Assembly (NCBI GenBank): GCA_025457965.1
Contig: JALOTJ010000022.1
Coordinates: forward strand, 1 to 33,813
Origin: Spirochaetota bacterium
GTDB lineage: Bacteria; Spirochaetota; UBA4802; UBA5368
DNA: 33,813 nt
Direction: 5' to 3'
Of this stretch, positions 15,241 through 23,311 are shown one piece after another. Positions within the stretch are counted from its first letter, which is position 1; every line of letters begins with the position of its first letter. The position numbers and the translations under genes are program-made. The notes below the pieces were generated by a model. That model saw only the letters and a list, made by a program, of their open reading frames with translations, ran no database searches and was not told the DNA's origin.

Positions 15241-16192
15241 CGGAACGTTCGCCCTCCATCCTCATCCAGTTTTGTATCCTGCCGTCGAGCTCGCGCGCCG
15301 AGAACACTCCCATCTTTTTGAGGCGCTGGTTGAGCGCCGCGGTTTCGATAATGATCGGGATGTTCCGCCCGGGCCGCACCGGCACGGTTATGTACGGAAC
15401 GTCCAGATCGAGTATCGTGTAGCGCTTTTCGTCTATGCCCAGGCGGTCGTATTCCCGGCCCTCGGCCCATTCCTCCAGGAGGACGACCATTTCGATTCTT
15501 TTTCTGTTACGGATGGACCGTATCCCGAAAATGTCCCGAACGTTGATGATGCCCAGCCCGCGTATCTCCATATGGTGCCGTATGATTTCAGAGCCGTTGC
15601 CCATCAGCAGCGACTCGTCTATCTTCCTGACCTCGACCATGTCGTCGGCGACCAGCCGGTGGCCGCGCTCTATGAGCTCCAGGGCCGTTTCGCTCTTCCC
15701 CACACCGCTTTTGCCCATTAGTAGAACGCCGACCCCGAACACGTCGACCAGCGTGCCGTGCATCACAACCAGCGGCGAGAAAAATTCCTCGACAACGTGC
15801 GTAAGCAGGCTTATAAACCGCGTCGTTCGGTGCCGTGTAACGAAGGTCGGCACCCGGTAGCGGTTGGCGAACTCGACGAACATCTCGTCGGGATGTTCGT
15901 TATGGGTAAAGACACAGCATAACACCTCGAAAGAAAAGAACTTTTCGAAAACCTCTCTTTTCTGTTCGGGCGAGAGCCGGCGCATGAAGGCGGTCTCGCC
16001 AAGCCCGAAAATCTGTATCCGGTCGTAGGCGAAAAAATCGAAAAAACCCGCCAGGCCCAGGCCGGGACGGTTTATATCGCCGACCGTTATCTCCTTCCCC
16101 AGCCCGTCTTTTCCCGCGACAAGCTCCATCTGCAGGTCGATCTTGCTGTCGGCATCGCGCAGATCCCTGATGAATATCTTTTTAGCGTGCAT
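15233..16192 (-). CDS. hprK: HPr kinase/phosphorylase
   Basis: HprK phosphorylates Ser46 of HPr with ATP or pyrophosphate and also removes the phosphate. The 319-residue protein has an N-terminal domain of about 130 residues and then the catalytic core: His145 in VMHGTLVDVFGVGVLL, Walker A GKSGVGKS at 160-167, ETALELIERGHRLVADD, and the family signature MEIRGLGIINVRDIFGI further on. Length is normal for the full-size form; alphaproteobacterial short forms lack the N-terminal domain. The ATG at 16192 is 15 bases after the hpf stop. It overlaps HPr, its substrate, and sits in the rpoN-hpf run, an arrangement seen in several Gram-negative groups. Confidence 0.95.
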   Translation of the reverse strand: MHAKKIFIRDLRDADSKIDLQMELVAGKDGLGKEITVGDINRPGLGLAGFFDFFAYDRIQIFGLGETAFMRRLSPEQKREVFEKFFSFEVLCCVFTHNEHPDEMFVEFANRYRVPTFVTRHRTTRFISLLTHVVEEFFSPLVVMHGTLVDVFGVGVLLMGKSGVGKSETALELIERGHRLVADDMVEVRKIDESLLMGNGSEIIRHHMEIRGLGIINVRDIFGIRSIRNRKRIEMVVLLEEWAEGREYDRLGIDEKRYTILDLDVPYITVPVRPGRNIPIIIETAALNQRLKKMGVFSARELDGRIQNWMRMEGERSDD

Positions 16193-16207
16193 GTTTCGGC
16201 CGTTTCC

Positions 16208-17011
16208 TCAGAATGCGGGAACCATCACCTCGAATCTCCGGCCTTTCTTATACACGACATTGAGCGATTTGGTTTCGAGATTAAAAAACGGCAGGAACTC
16301 GCGACCGCCTGCCGAGAGCTTCTGCAGTGCGTCAGTGAGCGAGATTTTCTCGATGTCCGTGCAGCAGTCTTTCTGTTTGAACTTGACCTTCGGCTTGGCG
16401 GGTGATTCGCTCTGGATATCGAGATCGCATTCGATGAAACTTTTCGGATTGAAACGCGCCTCCTGTATCTGCGAGAAAGGGACCTCGACCATTTTAAAAC
16501 CGTCACCGCTCCTGTAAATCACCGCGTAATTCCTGTTGGCGTAATCGAGGTCGCTTTTTACATCGGGAACGCCCTTCTTGAAAAGTATGAACTCCCTGTT
16601 ATCGAGTTTCATCTCCAAAAACGCTTCGATCTCGGTCTTCGGCTTATTGCTCACCTGGTACAGGTGCAGGTCCACACCCTGGTTTTCCAGGTCTATTTTT
16701 TCAACCATTTCATGGGACACGGCCTTGTGGTCGCTCTGCCGGTCCTTGTACCTCGATATCTGCTTCTCCATCTTGTCGATGATCAGGTCTATCGACGAGT
16801 ACATGTCCCCCGCCTTCTGGATGGCGTAGAACTGAACGCCGTCACCGTTCACCAGGATATCGACGATATGATCCAGCTTCTGCACATTCATGACGACGAG
16901 CACCTCGATAAGCTGGTTGAAGTACTTCTCGATTTTTTTAATCCGCTTCTCGGAGTATTCGCGCACATCTGAAGTTACTTCAAAATTTCTCCCGGTAATC
17001 GTAATGTTCAT
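16208..17011 (-). CDS. hpf: Long-form ribosome hibernation factor with duplicated C-terminal module
   Basis: A 267-residue protein. Residues 1-100 form an S30AE/HPF domain (MNITITGRNFEVTSDVREYS, with KRIKKIEKYF following), which binds the 30S decoding region and silences ribosomes in slow growth. Two similar C-terminal modules follow, at about 124-178 and 220-266: KTEIEAFLEMKLDNREFILF ... NYAVIYRSGDGFKMVEVP and ISLTDALQKLSAGGREFLPF ... LNVVYKKGRRFEVMVP. Each resembles the single dimerisation domain of long HPF, which normally makes a protein of about 180-190 residues. The ATG overlaps the rpoN stop (ATGA at 17008-17011). The rpoN-hpf order is common; the doubled tail is not one I know. Confidence 0.8.
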   Translation of the reverse strand: MNITITGRNFEVTSDVREYSEKRIKKIEKYFNQLIEVLVVMNVQKLDHIVDILVNGDGVQFYAIQKAGDMYSSIDLIIDKMEKQISRYKDRQSDHKAVSHEMVEKIDLENQGVDLHLYQVSNKPKTEIEAFLEMKLDNREFILFKKGVPDVKSDLDYANRNYAVIYRSGDGFKMVEVPFSQIQEARFNPKSFIECDLDIQSESPAKPKVKFKQKDCCTDIEKISLTDALQKLSAGGREFLPFFNLETKSLNVVYKKGRRFEVMVPAF

Positions 17012-18462
17012 GCTTTTCCCTCGCTCCTGAGCATATTGAGTTTTTTGCGTTTATTCGAAGGGGGTATATGCAGAATACCCCTGTATTTCGCTACGGTCCG
17101 CCGCGCCAGCCGTATGCCCCGCTTTTCCAGCAGCGCGAGTATTTCGTCGTCGTTCAGCGGGCGCGAGGCGTCTTCACCCGCGATGATCTCTTTTACCATA
17201 CTAATGATCATATCGGACGAATAATCATCCGGATCGCCCGAGCGCAGCTTGGATGCGAAAAAGTATTTCAGCTCGAACACGCCCCATGGCGTCTGGACGA
17301 ACTTGTTGCTGGTGGTCCTGCTCACCGTCGATTCGTGGAGCCCGAGCTCGTCGGCCACCTCCGTATGGGTGAGCGGCCTCAGGTTCCCCGGACCCTTAAG
17401 GAGGAATCCGGACTGCCGCTGCATGACGACCGCGACAACCCGTGCGATCGTGTCGCGGCGGCTCGAAATGCCCCGCAACAGGGAGCGGGCGGACTGGACC
17501 CTGTCCTTGATAAACTCCCTCAGGTTTTTATCAATGTTTTTTTTCTTCATCATGTCCACATAATACCGGTTGATACGGACGGGCGGGATGTAATCGTCAT
17601 TTATGGTGATGAGGATCTCGCCGTCCACGTACCTGACCTCGGCATCGGGCACGATGTACCGGACGTCCTTCGCCGCGAACTGCCTGCCCGGAAACGGCGT
17701 CAGGGTATGGATGAGCCGGGTCTTCTCGACGATTTCGTCGCTTGTAATCGAAAGGGCCCGCGCGATTTTATCATAGTCAAGCCGTTCGAGTTCGGTGAAA
17801 TGATCGCGCAGGATGGAATGAAGCGCCCGGTCATCCGGATACCGGGCCTCCGCCTGAAAGAGAAGGCTCTCTCTCATCGATGAGGCCGCGCAGCCCGGGG
17901 GATCGAACGCGCCGATCGTGCGGACAGCCTCGCTCACCTGACCGGGGCTCATACCCTGGCTCTCCGCGATCTCGTCGATATCCGCGGCCAGAAGGCCCCG
18001 TTCGTCGATGGAGGTGATGATCGCCTCGTAGAGGGCGAGCTCGCGTTCATCGCGGGACACCATGCGCGCCTGCGCCAGCAGGTGCTCCTTTAGCGTTTCT
18101 TCCTGGGCTACCGCGTTCTCGATGTATGAACGCGCGCGTTCCTCGTCGCCGTGTCCGGGCACATATCCGCTGTCGCTCTCGTCTTCATAGTTCAGGCTCT
18201 TTTCCTCGCGGCGGGCGAAAATGGACTCATCACCCGAGAGCTCCCTGCTTACGCCGTCAGCCGCCGCCCCTTCCCCGTTTGCCGATGGAGGCGCGTCAGT
18301 GGAGTATTCCTCCTCGAGCACCGGGTTTTCGAGGAGCTCTTTGGATACCGCCTCCACCAGTTCGATGGAGGAAAGCTGCAGGAGCTCGATGGACTGAAGC
18401 TGTGACTGGGTAAGCGCCAGGCGCTGCGTCTGCTGCAAGCCGATTTTAATCGAAACAGCCAT
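17008..18462 (-). CDS. rpoN: RNA polymerase sigma-54 factor
   Basis: A 484-residue sigma factor. Region I is the Gln/Leu-rich start KIGLQQTQRLALTQSQLQSIELLQ, which meets the activator. A central acidic linker follows, then core-binding and HTH segments (LTHTEVADELGLHESTVSRTTSNKFVQTPWG), and the RpoN box ARRTVAKYR near the C-terminus, which reads the -24 promoter element. I use ATG 18462 (MAVSIKIG), behind CGGGG; the longer frame to 18546 is unlike the family and crosses a likely promoter. It heads a nine-gene run that also carries an activator requiring it. Its stop overlaps hpf by 4 bases. Confidence 0.95.
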   Translation of the reverse strand: MAVSIKIGLQQTQRLALTQSQLQSIELLQLSSIELVEAVSKELLENPVLEEEYSTDAPPSANGEGAAADGVSRELSGDESIFARREEKSLNYEDESDSGYVPGHGDEERARSYIENAVAQEETLKEHLLAQARMVSRDERELALYEAIITSIDERGLLAADIDEIAESQGMSPGQVSEAVRTIGAFDPPGCAASSMRESLLFQAEARYPDDRALHSILRDHFTELERLDYDKIARALSITSDEIVEKTRLIHTLTPFPGRQFAAKDVRYIVPDAEVRYVDGEILITINDDYIPPVRINRYYVDMMKKKNIDKNLREFIKDRVQSARSLLRGISSRRDTIARVVAVVMQRQSGFLLKGPGNLRPLTHTEVADELGLHESTVSRTTSNKFVQTPWGVFELKYFFASKLRSGDPDDYSSDMIISMVKEIIAGEDASRPLNDDEILALLEKRGIRLARRTVAKYRGILHIPPSNKRKKLNMLRSEGKA

Positions 18463-18517
18463 ATGCCCCGTAACAGTATCTCTCGTGATCGACCGGGACC
18501 CGGGCCCCGTATAATCA

Positions 18518-18546
18518 ATACTATTCCGGCGGACGCGGCAAGGCAA
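18518..18546 (-). promoter_or_regulatory. Possible sigma-70 promoter for the rpoN gene run
   Basis: On the minus strand TTGCCT (18546-18541) and TAGTAT (18523-18518) are separated by 17 bp; each matches the consensus at four of six positions. It lies 56 bases before the rpoN ATG in the 198-bp gap after pyrG, the only sizeable gap ahead of nine tightly packed genes. The rest of this gap shows one small GGCGG/CCGCC hairpin (18639-18654) and nothing else I can name. Confidence 0.35.
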
Positions 18547-18660
18547 TAATTATTTCCCGAAAACCACCGGCGGTGGCGGAGGCCGGGGAAGCGGGCCTGT
18601 ACCGGGGGAAGGCCGACGAAAAGCTCGAGGAGAGGGGAGGCGGTCGGTCCCGCCGCGTCA

Positions 18661-20298
18661 TCACTGGCAGCGGCGCCCGCCCCGTTCGACCGCCGCCCTG
18701 ATAAAATCCCTGAACAGGGGGTGGGGGGCGGTCGGTTTGGATTTGAACTCGGGATGGTACTGGGTGCAGATGAACCATGGATGCGCGGGTATCTCAACGG
18801 TCTCCACCAGGTTGTTCTTCGGATGGATGCCGCTGGCGATCATGCCGTTTTTCTCGAACAGCTCGCGGTACTTCAGCGTGAATTCGAACCGGTGGCGGTG
18901 CCGCTCCATCGCGGAGGGTGCGCCGTAGATGCGCCGGATGGCGCTCCCTTCCCTGAAGTCGCAGAGGTATGCCCCGAGGCGCATGGTACCGCCCATCTTG
19001 TCGATGATCTCCTGTTCCTCCTGCAGCGATATCACCGGATTGGGCGTACCCTGGTCGAATTCCGTCGAGTTGGCCTTCTCGAGCCCGCAGACGTTGCGGC
19101 CGTACTCGATCACCGCGCACTGCAGCCCCAGGCATATGCCGAAAAGCGGGATGCCGTTCGCACGCGCGTGTCCGATCGCCATCACCTTCCCCTCGATGCC
19201 GCGGTTCCCGAACCCTCCGGGCACCAGGATGCCGTCGATCCCCTCGAAGAGCTGTTCGGGAGCGCCGCCGCACGCCTTTTCGATATCCTCGGAATCGATG
19301 CGGGTGATTTCCAGCTCCGCCTCGTTCGCCACCGCACCGTGGAGAAGCGCCTCGTAGATCGACCGGTACGCATCCTGAAGCGAGATGTACTTCCCCACCA
19401 CCGCGATCCTTACCGTGCACCGCGGATTGGTGAGCGAATGATAAAACCTGTCCCACGCGCCGATATCGATCGGGCTGTTCTCCAGGCCGAAGTGCTCGAG
19501 CACGATTTCGTCGTAGCCGTTGGCATGAAGCATGTACGGTATCTCGTAGATTGAGCTCTTGATATCGACCGCCGAGATGACGTTGCGCTCGGAAACATTG
19601 CAGAAGAGCGCGATCTTGCTCCTCATCTCGTCGGTGAGCACCCTGTTCGTGCGGCAAAGGAGGATGTCGGGGATGATTCCAATCTCCATGAGCATCTTAA
19701 CCGAATGCTGCGTCGGTTTTGTCTTCGCCTCGCCCGCAACGGTTATGGTCGGTATGAGCGTAAGGTGGACATTCAGCACTCTCCTGGGGGTTAGCTCCTG
19801 GCGAATCTGCCTGATCGCCTCGAGGAACGGGATCGACTCGATATCACCCACCGTGCCGCCGATCTCTATGAGCAGGAAATCCAGGTCCTCCTCGAAAGCC
19901 ACGTCGTAGATCCGCCTCTTTATCTCGTCGGTGATGTGGGGGATGACCTGCACGGTGCGCCCGAGGTAATCACCGCGGCGTTCACGCTCGATCACCGTAA
20001 AATAAATCTGCCCGGTCGATACCGAATTCCTGCGCGATAGGCGTGCGCCGGTAAAGCGCTCGTAATAGCCCAGGTCGAGGTCGGTCTCGGCGCCGTCTTC
20101 GGTCACGTATACCTCTCCGTGCTGGAACGGGCTCATGGTGCCGGGATCGATGTTAATGTAGGGGTCCATCTTGACCGCCGAAACCCGGTAGCCGTGCCCT
20201 TCAAGCAGAAGGCCGAGCGAGGCGGTTGATATGCCTTTACCCAAGGAGGAACACACGCCCCCTGTTACAAATATGAAACGGGTTTTTTTACCTGTCAT
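18661..20298 (-). CDS. pyrG: CTP synthase
   Basis: PyrG aminates UTP to CTP with glutamine-derived ammonia and ATP. The 545-residue protein has the synthase domain with GGVCSSLGKGISTASLG (P-loop, residues 13-29), KMDPYINIDPGTMSPFQHGE and DGAETDLDLGYYERF, and a class I glutaminase domain with LVPGGFGNRG, the nucleophile Cys389 in GICLGLQ, and His515 and Glu517 in QYHPEF. Length is typical and all catalytic residues are present. The ATG at 20298 is preceded by an AGG about 10 bases away. It is monocistronic or leads into rpoN through a 198-bp gap. The 238-bp gap on its other side is shared with a divergent PilZ gene. Confidence 0.97.
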   Translation of the reverse strand: MTGKKTRFIFVTGGVCSSLGKGISTASLGLLLEGHGYRVSAVKMDPYINIDPGTMSPFQHGEVYVTEDGAETDLDLGYYERFTGARLSRRNSVSTGQIYFTVIERERRGDYLGRTVQVIPHITDEIKRRIYDVAFEEDLDFLLIEIGGTVGDIESIPFLEAIRQIRQELTPRRVLNVHLTLIPTITVAGEAKTKPTQHSVKMLMEIGIIPDILLCRTNRVLTDEMRSKIALFCNVSERNVISAVDIKSSIYEIPYMLHANGYDEIVLEHFGLENSPIDIGAWDRFYHSLTNPRCTVRIAVVGKYISLQDAYRSIYEALLHGAVANEAELEITRIDSEDIEKACGGAPEQLFEGIDGILVPGGFGNRGIEGKVMAIGHARANGIPLFGICLGLQCAVIEYGRNVCGLEKANSTEFDQGTPNPVISLQEEQEIIDKMGGTMRLGAYLCDFREGSAIRRIYGAPSAMERHRHRFEFTLKYRELFEKNGMIASGIHPKNNLVETVEIPAHPWFICTQYHPEFKSKPTAPHPLFRDFIRAAVERGGRRCQ

Positions 20299-20392
20299 TG
20301 GAAGGAACCTGTCAGTTAGGATTATCCATATCGGGTCATTTATGCATCACGGGCAATTACTATTCGCACACACCGCTTAATAGGCGATTATT

Positions 20393-20411
20393 TTACATGG
20401 ATGTTACATGG
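20393..20411. repeat. Direct repeat TTACATGG-ATG-TTACATGG
   Basis: Two identical 8-base units at 20393-20400 and 20404-20411 are set 11 bases apart, one helical turn, in the divergent gap between pyrG (-) and the PilZ gene (+). The spacing fits two protomers binding the same DNA face. It lies about 95 bp ahead of pyrG and about 50 bp upstream of the PilZ promoter, so it could act on either gene. No protein is assigned. Confidence 0.35.
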
Positions 20412-20461
20412 GAGGCGGCCCGGCCCGGGACGGGGAAAAGGACGCCAATAAAAAACAAGAC

Positions 20462-20490
20462 TTGACATTCAGCCCGGCGGACACTATACA
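20462..20490 (+). promoter_or_regulatory. Strong sigma-70-like promoter for the PilZ gene
   Basis: A perfect -35 TTGACA at 20462-20467 and TATACA at 20485-20490, spaced exactly 17 bp. Transcription would start near 20497, giving a 40-base leader before the ATG at 20537. This is the best -35/spacer combination in the window. Confidence 0.65.
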
Positions 20491-20536
20491 TAAGCCGAAC
20501 AGGACAAACTAACGCCGTTACGGGAAGGTGCGCTCG

Positions 20537-20923
20537 ATGAGTGAAAAGAGGGTATACAAACGTCACCAGTGTTTCGAAAAGATCGACTTCGATTATTTCG
20601 AAGGAAATCCCGACGACATCGATATCAGCACCACCGTACTCGTCAAGTGCAAAGGCCACATGCTCGACCTCAGCCGCGGCGGCGCCTTCATCGTCACCGA
20701 TACGCGGGTCGCCGTCAATATGCCGGTCAGGCTCCGCTTCCAGACTAAAAAATCGAAATACGAGGCGGCGGGAACCATCATCCGGACCGGTCTTCTGAAA
20801 AACAATCCCTCCGAAATCGCGCAGAAATACGCCGCCGTGAAGGTCAGGGAAGACGCGTATATCGCGATTCAGTTCGCGCAACTCATCGAGGAGATCGACG
20901 AATCCGTCCTCAAAAAGTCATGA
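20537..20923 (+). CDS. PilZ domain protein, probable c-di-GMP receptor
   Basis: A 128-residue single-domain protein. The two ligand motifs of PilZ domains are intact: RxxxR as Arg5-Arg9 in KRVYKR at the very N-terminus, and D/NxSxxG as Asp44-Ser46-Gly49 in DLSRGG. The strand pattern MPVRLRFQTKKSKYEAAGTIIR and YIAIQF matches the PilZ barrel. It should therefore bind cyclic di-GMP and pass the signal to a partner. I choose ATG 20537, 8 bases after AAGG; a GTG at 20528 is possible. Its stop overlaps the next gene (ATGA), which makes that unknown protein the obvious candidate partner. Confidence 0.85.
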   Translation: MSEKRVYKRHQCFEKIDFDYFEGNPDDIDISTTVLVKCKGHMLDLSRGGAFIVTDTRVAVNMPVRLRFQTKKSKYEAAGTIIRTGLLKNNPSEIAQKYAAVKVREDAYIAIQFAQLIEEIDESVLKKS

Positions 20924-21783
20924 AGACGCAATTCATTCGAGTCAACGATATCGCCGAGGTGGACCCTTCCCGGGCGACCGTCTACGACCTCAACAAGCGG
21001 TATATCGACAGCCATGGCAACATGTTCGGCCTCCGCTACAACCGGGAAACCAGGAAGATCGAGATCATCAAGATCATCCGGACGCCGGCGAAGACGGCGT
21101 CGTATTACCAGCAGCGCATGGTCCAGCAGAAGTATTTGGCCAGGGACGAGGGGCATGCGACCGCCCCGGGAGTCTCCCAGCCGCTGGATAACGGTGAAGG
21201 GTTCGACGAATCGGGCGAGGCGGTGTTCGACCCGACGGCGTTTATCAACCGCTGCCTCGAAATGATGAAGACGCACAGGGACCGCTTGAGCGGGATCATG
21301 ATGAACATCAAGAATTCCAAGGTGATTCCGGAGACCGAACGCATGGACGCCTCGACCCTGGCCGGAATATTCAGGAACATGGACATCGACGGCATACGAA
21401 GAATCGAGAAGGTCATCGACAACCATCGCGAGCTCACCAACTATCCCCGATCGCTGTCCTATTACCAGTCCAAGCTCGACACGGCAGGAAGGGACCTCTT
21501 CGAGGCGCTTGGGGACGACGGCAGGAGGACGCGCTTCGTCTTTTTCTCGGAAATGCACGGATCGATCAGACACCTCTACCGGTCGCTCCTTAAGGCGGTG
21601 CGGGACCTGGAGTTCTTCCTCAGCGAGAAGGACGTCGAGGGCATGAAACAACTCACCTTCGCCGAAAAGCAGCAGTTCCAGGACGCCATGACCTCGATAC
21701 AGAACACGATCCGCGAGATAACCGTCATCCTCCGCGACACGAACAGGCTCGAGGAATTCATCGGCAATCCCGAGAATTTCTGA
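20920..21783 (+). CDS. Unknown helical protein coupled to the PilZ gene
   Basis: I do not recognise this 287-residue protein. No signal peptide or membrane segment is visible. The first 55 residues look like a small beta-rich unit (DSHGNMFGLRYNRETRKIEI is a likely beta hairpin); from about 60 onward it is mostly charged helix, with long amphipathic stretches at about 108-180 and 200-280. The ATG overlaps the PilZ stop by 4 bases, so both are made together, and the strong promoter ahead of the PilZ gene should drive both. A c-di-GMP-controlled effector or adaptor is the simplest guess. The stop is one base from the convergent M16 stop. Confidence 0.7.
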   Translation: MKTQFIRVNDIAEVDPSRATVYDLNKRYIDSHGNMFGLRYNRETRKIEIIKIIRTPAKTASYYQQRMVQQKYLARDEGHATAPGVSQPLDNGEGFDESGEAVFDPTAFINRCLEMMKTHRDRLSGIMMNIKNSKVIPETERMDASTLAGIFRNMDIDGIRRIEKVIDNHRELTNYPRSLSYYQSKLDTAGRDLFEALGDDGRRTRFVFFSEMHGSIRHLYRSLLKAVRDLEFFLSEKDVEGMKQLTFAEKQQFQDAMTSIQNTIREITVILRDTNRLEEFIGNPENF

Positions 21784-21784
21784 C

Positions 21785-23311
21785 TCAGGGCCGGACGACG
21801 ACCACCTCCCCGAATTTTGCCAGTTCCTTTTTCAGCGCCCCCTCCCCCAGGACAAGCCGCACGGCACCCTGGCTGAAGAGCTGTTTGCCGCTCTCGAGTA
21901 CCGCGTCGGCTCCCACACCGGCGACATTGCGCTGGTACTCGGTAATGTACGAAAACGGCAGGCCCATGTGGTATACCGTCATGTATTTTTCGAGCACGGC
22001 AAGCGGCGTCTCAAATTCGAAGATATAGCTGTTAATCATCGATTGACGTGCCCAGGCGAGCTCGTCGGGGGTGACCGGCGAGGAGGCGATCTTCCCCATG
22101 TTCTCAAGTATAAGCCGCAGCGTAAGCGGCGACTGCGCGGTGTTGGTCTGGGCAAACGCCAGGAAGACCCCCGTCTCCTTCCGCTGCCGCAGCACAGACT
22201 GCACCACGTAGGAAAGCCCGCGGTTCACCCTGATCTCGCGCACCAGCCGCGAACTGAACGATCCCTCCCCAAGGATGAAGTTCATTACGCCGAGCGAATA
22301 CGAGGCCGGGGCGGCCATCGGGGGCGCCAGCGTGCCGACGACGATGGTCGCCTGCGGCACGGGCCGTTCGATGAAGTATATTTTCTTTGTACCCGCTCGC
22401 ACGGCCGCGGCGGCCTTTTCGGCGTCGAACCGGTACGCCACGCGCTCTCCACGCGCGACCCCCGACAGCGCTTTCTCGATACGTCCGCGTGCGGCGGCAG
22501 ACTCGACCGCTCCGACTACCCCGATGGCCATGTTCCCGGCGCGGAAGTGGTTGTTGAACGCGGTCCGCAGCTCCGCCTGGCTGATCGAATTCACCGACTG
22601 CTCGCGCGGTACCGAACCGTACCCCACCCCGTCGAAAATGATTTCCCGCACCTTCTCGATGGCCAGGGTCGACGGGCTGTCCTTTTTGCGACTGATCTCC
22701 TCGACCATCATCGCCTTGGCGTCGGCGATCGACCGCTCGTCGAGCGCCGGGTCGGTTAGCAGATCGGCCATGATATCAAGCGCCAGGTCCGCGTGGCGCT
22801 CGAGCACGCGTATCGAGATGTTGACGGTTTCCCACGAGGCGCTTATCGCGATGCGTCCGCCCACGCTTTCTACAGCCTCATGCAGACGGTCGCCGGGATA
22901 TCGCTTCGATCCGCCCAGGGTCAATCCTTTTGCGAGCAGGTCGGAAATCCCCGCGTTCAGCCTGCCCTCGTAGAGCTTGCCGAATCCCGCGCTCGCCACG
23001 ACTGAAAACTGCGGCAGCTCGTCACGAATGTAGAATATTTTAAGACCGTTCTCAAGCTCAAACTCCGCCACCGGGGGCAGCGACAGTTCGGTCGGCCTCA
23101 CCTCGCGTTTTTCGGGAGAAGGAGCGGGAACCTCCGCCTTTCGCGTCTCGGCCTGTTTAACGGGTTTCCGTGGCTTCTTCGGCGGGGTGGATTTCGGCGC
23201 CGCGTCGCCGAGCGACGCGAACAGCATCCCCAGCAGCAGGAGTGCGATGGGCACGACGAAGCGCGCGCGGGCGCGGCGACCCGATCCGTTTGCGGTGTAG
23301 TTAGAGCTCAT
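21785..23311 (-). CDS. M16 peptidase-like protein lacking the zinc motif
   Basis: A 508-residue exported protein. It has a signal peptide with a basic start and hydrophobic core at about 18-33, a Pro/Lys-rich linker to about 75, then two M16 half-domains starting with FELENGLKIFYIRDELPQFSV. Where active members have HxxEH the sequence reads NAGISDLLAKGLT, so it cannot bind zinc. Later it carries GLSYVVQSVLRQRKETGVF, the region of the Arg/Tyr pair typical of non-catalytic subunits. It should pair with the active paralogue encoded immediately upstream; their ATGA overlap (23308-23311) supports a stoichiometric heterodimer in the periplasm, as in bacterial and mitochondrial processing peptidases. 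Substrate unknown. Confidence 0.85.
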   Translation of the reverse strand: MSSNYTANGSGRRARARFVVPIALLLLGMLFASLGDAAPKSTPPKKPRKPVKQAETRKAEVPAPSPEKREVRPTELSLPPVAEFELENGLKIFYIRDELPQFSVVASAGFGKLYEGRLNAGISDLLAKGLTLGGSKRYPGDRLHEAVESVGGRIAISASWETVNISIRVLERHADLALDIMADLLTDPALDERSIADAKAMMVEEISRKKDSPSTLAIEKVREIIFDGVGYGSVPREQSVNSISQAELRTAFNNHFRAGNMAIGVVGAVESAAARGRIEKALSGVARGERVAYRFDAEKAAAAVRAGTKKIYFIERPVPQATIVVGTLAPPMAAPASYSLGVMNFILGEGSFSSRLVREIRVNRGLSYVVQSVLRQRKETGVFLAFAQTNTAQSPLTLRLILENMGKIASSPVTPDELAWARQSMINSYIFEFETPLAVLEKYMTVYHMGLPFSYITEYQRNVAGVGADAVLESGKQLFSQGAVRLVLGEGALKKELAKFGEVVVVRP

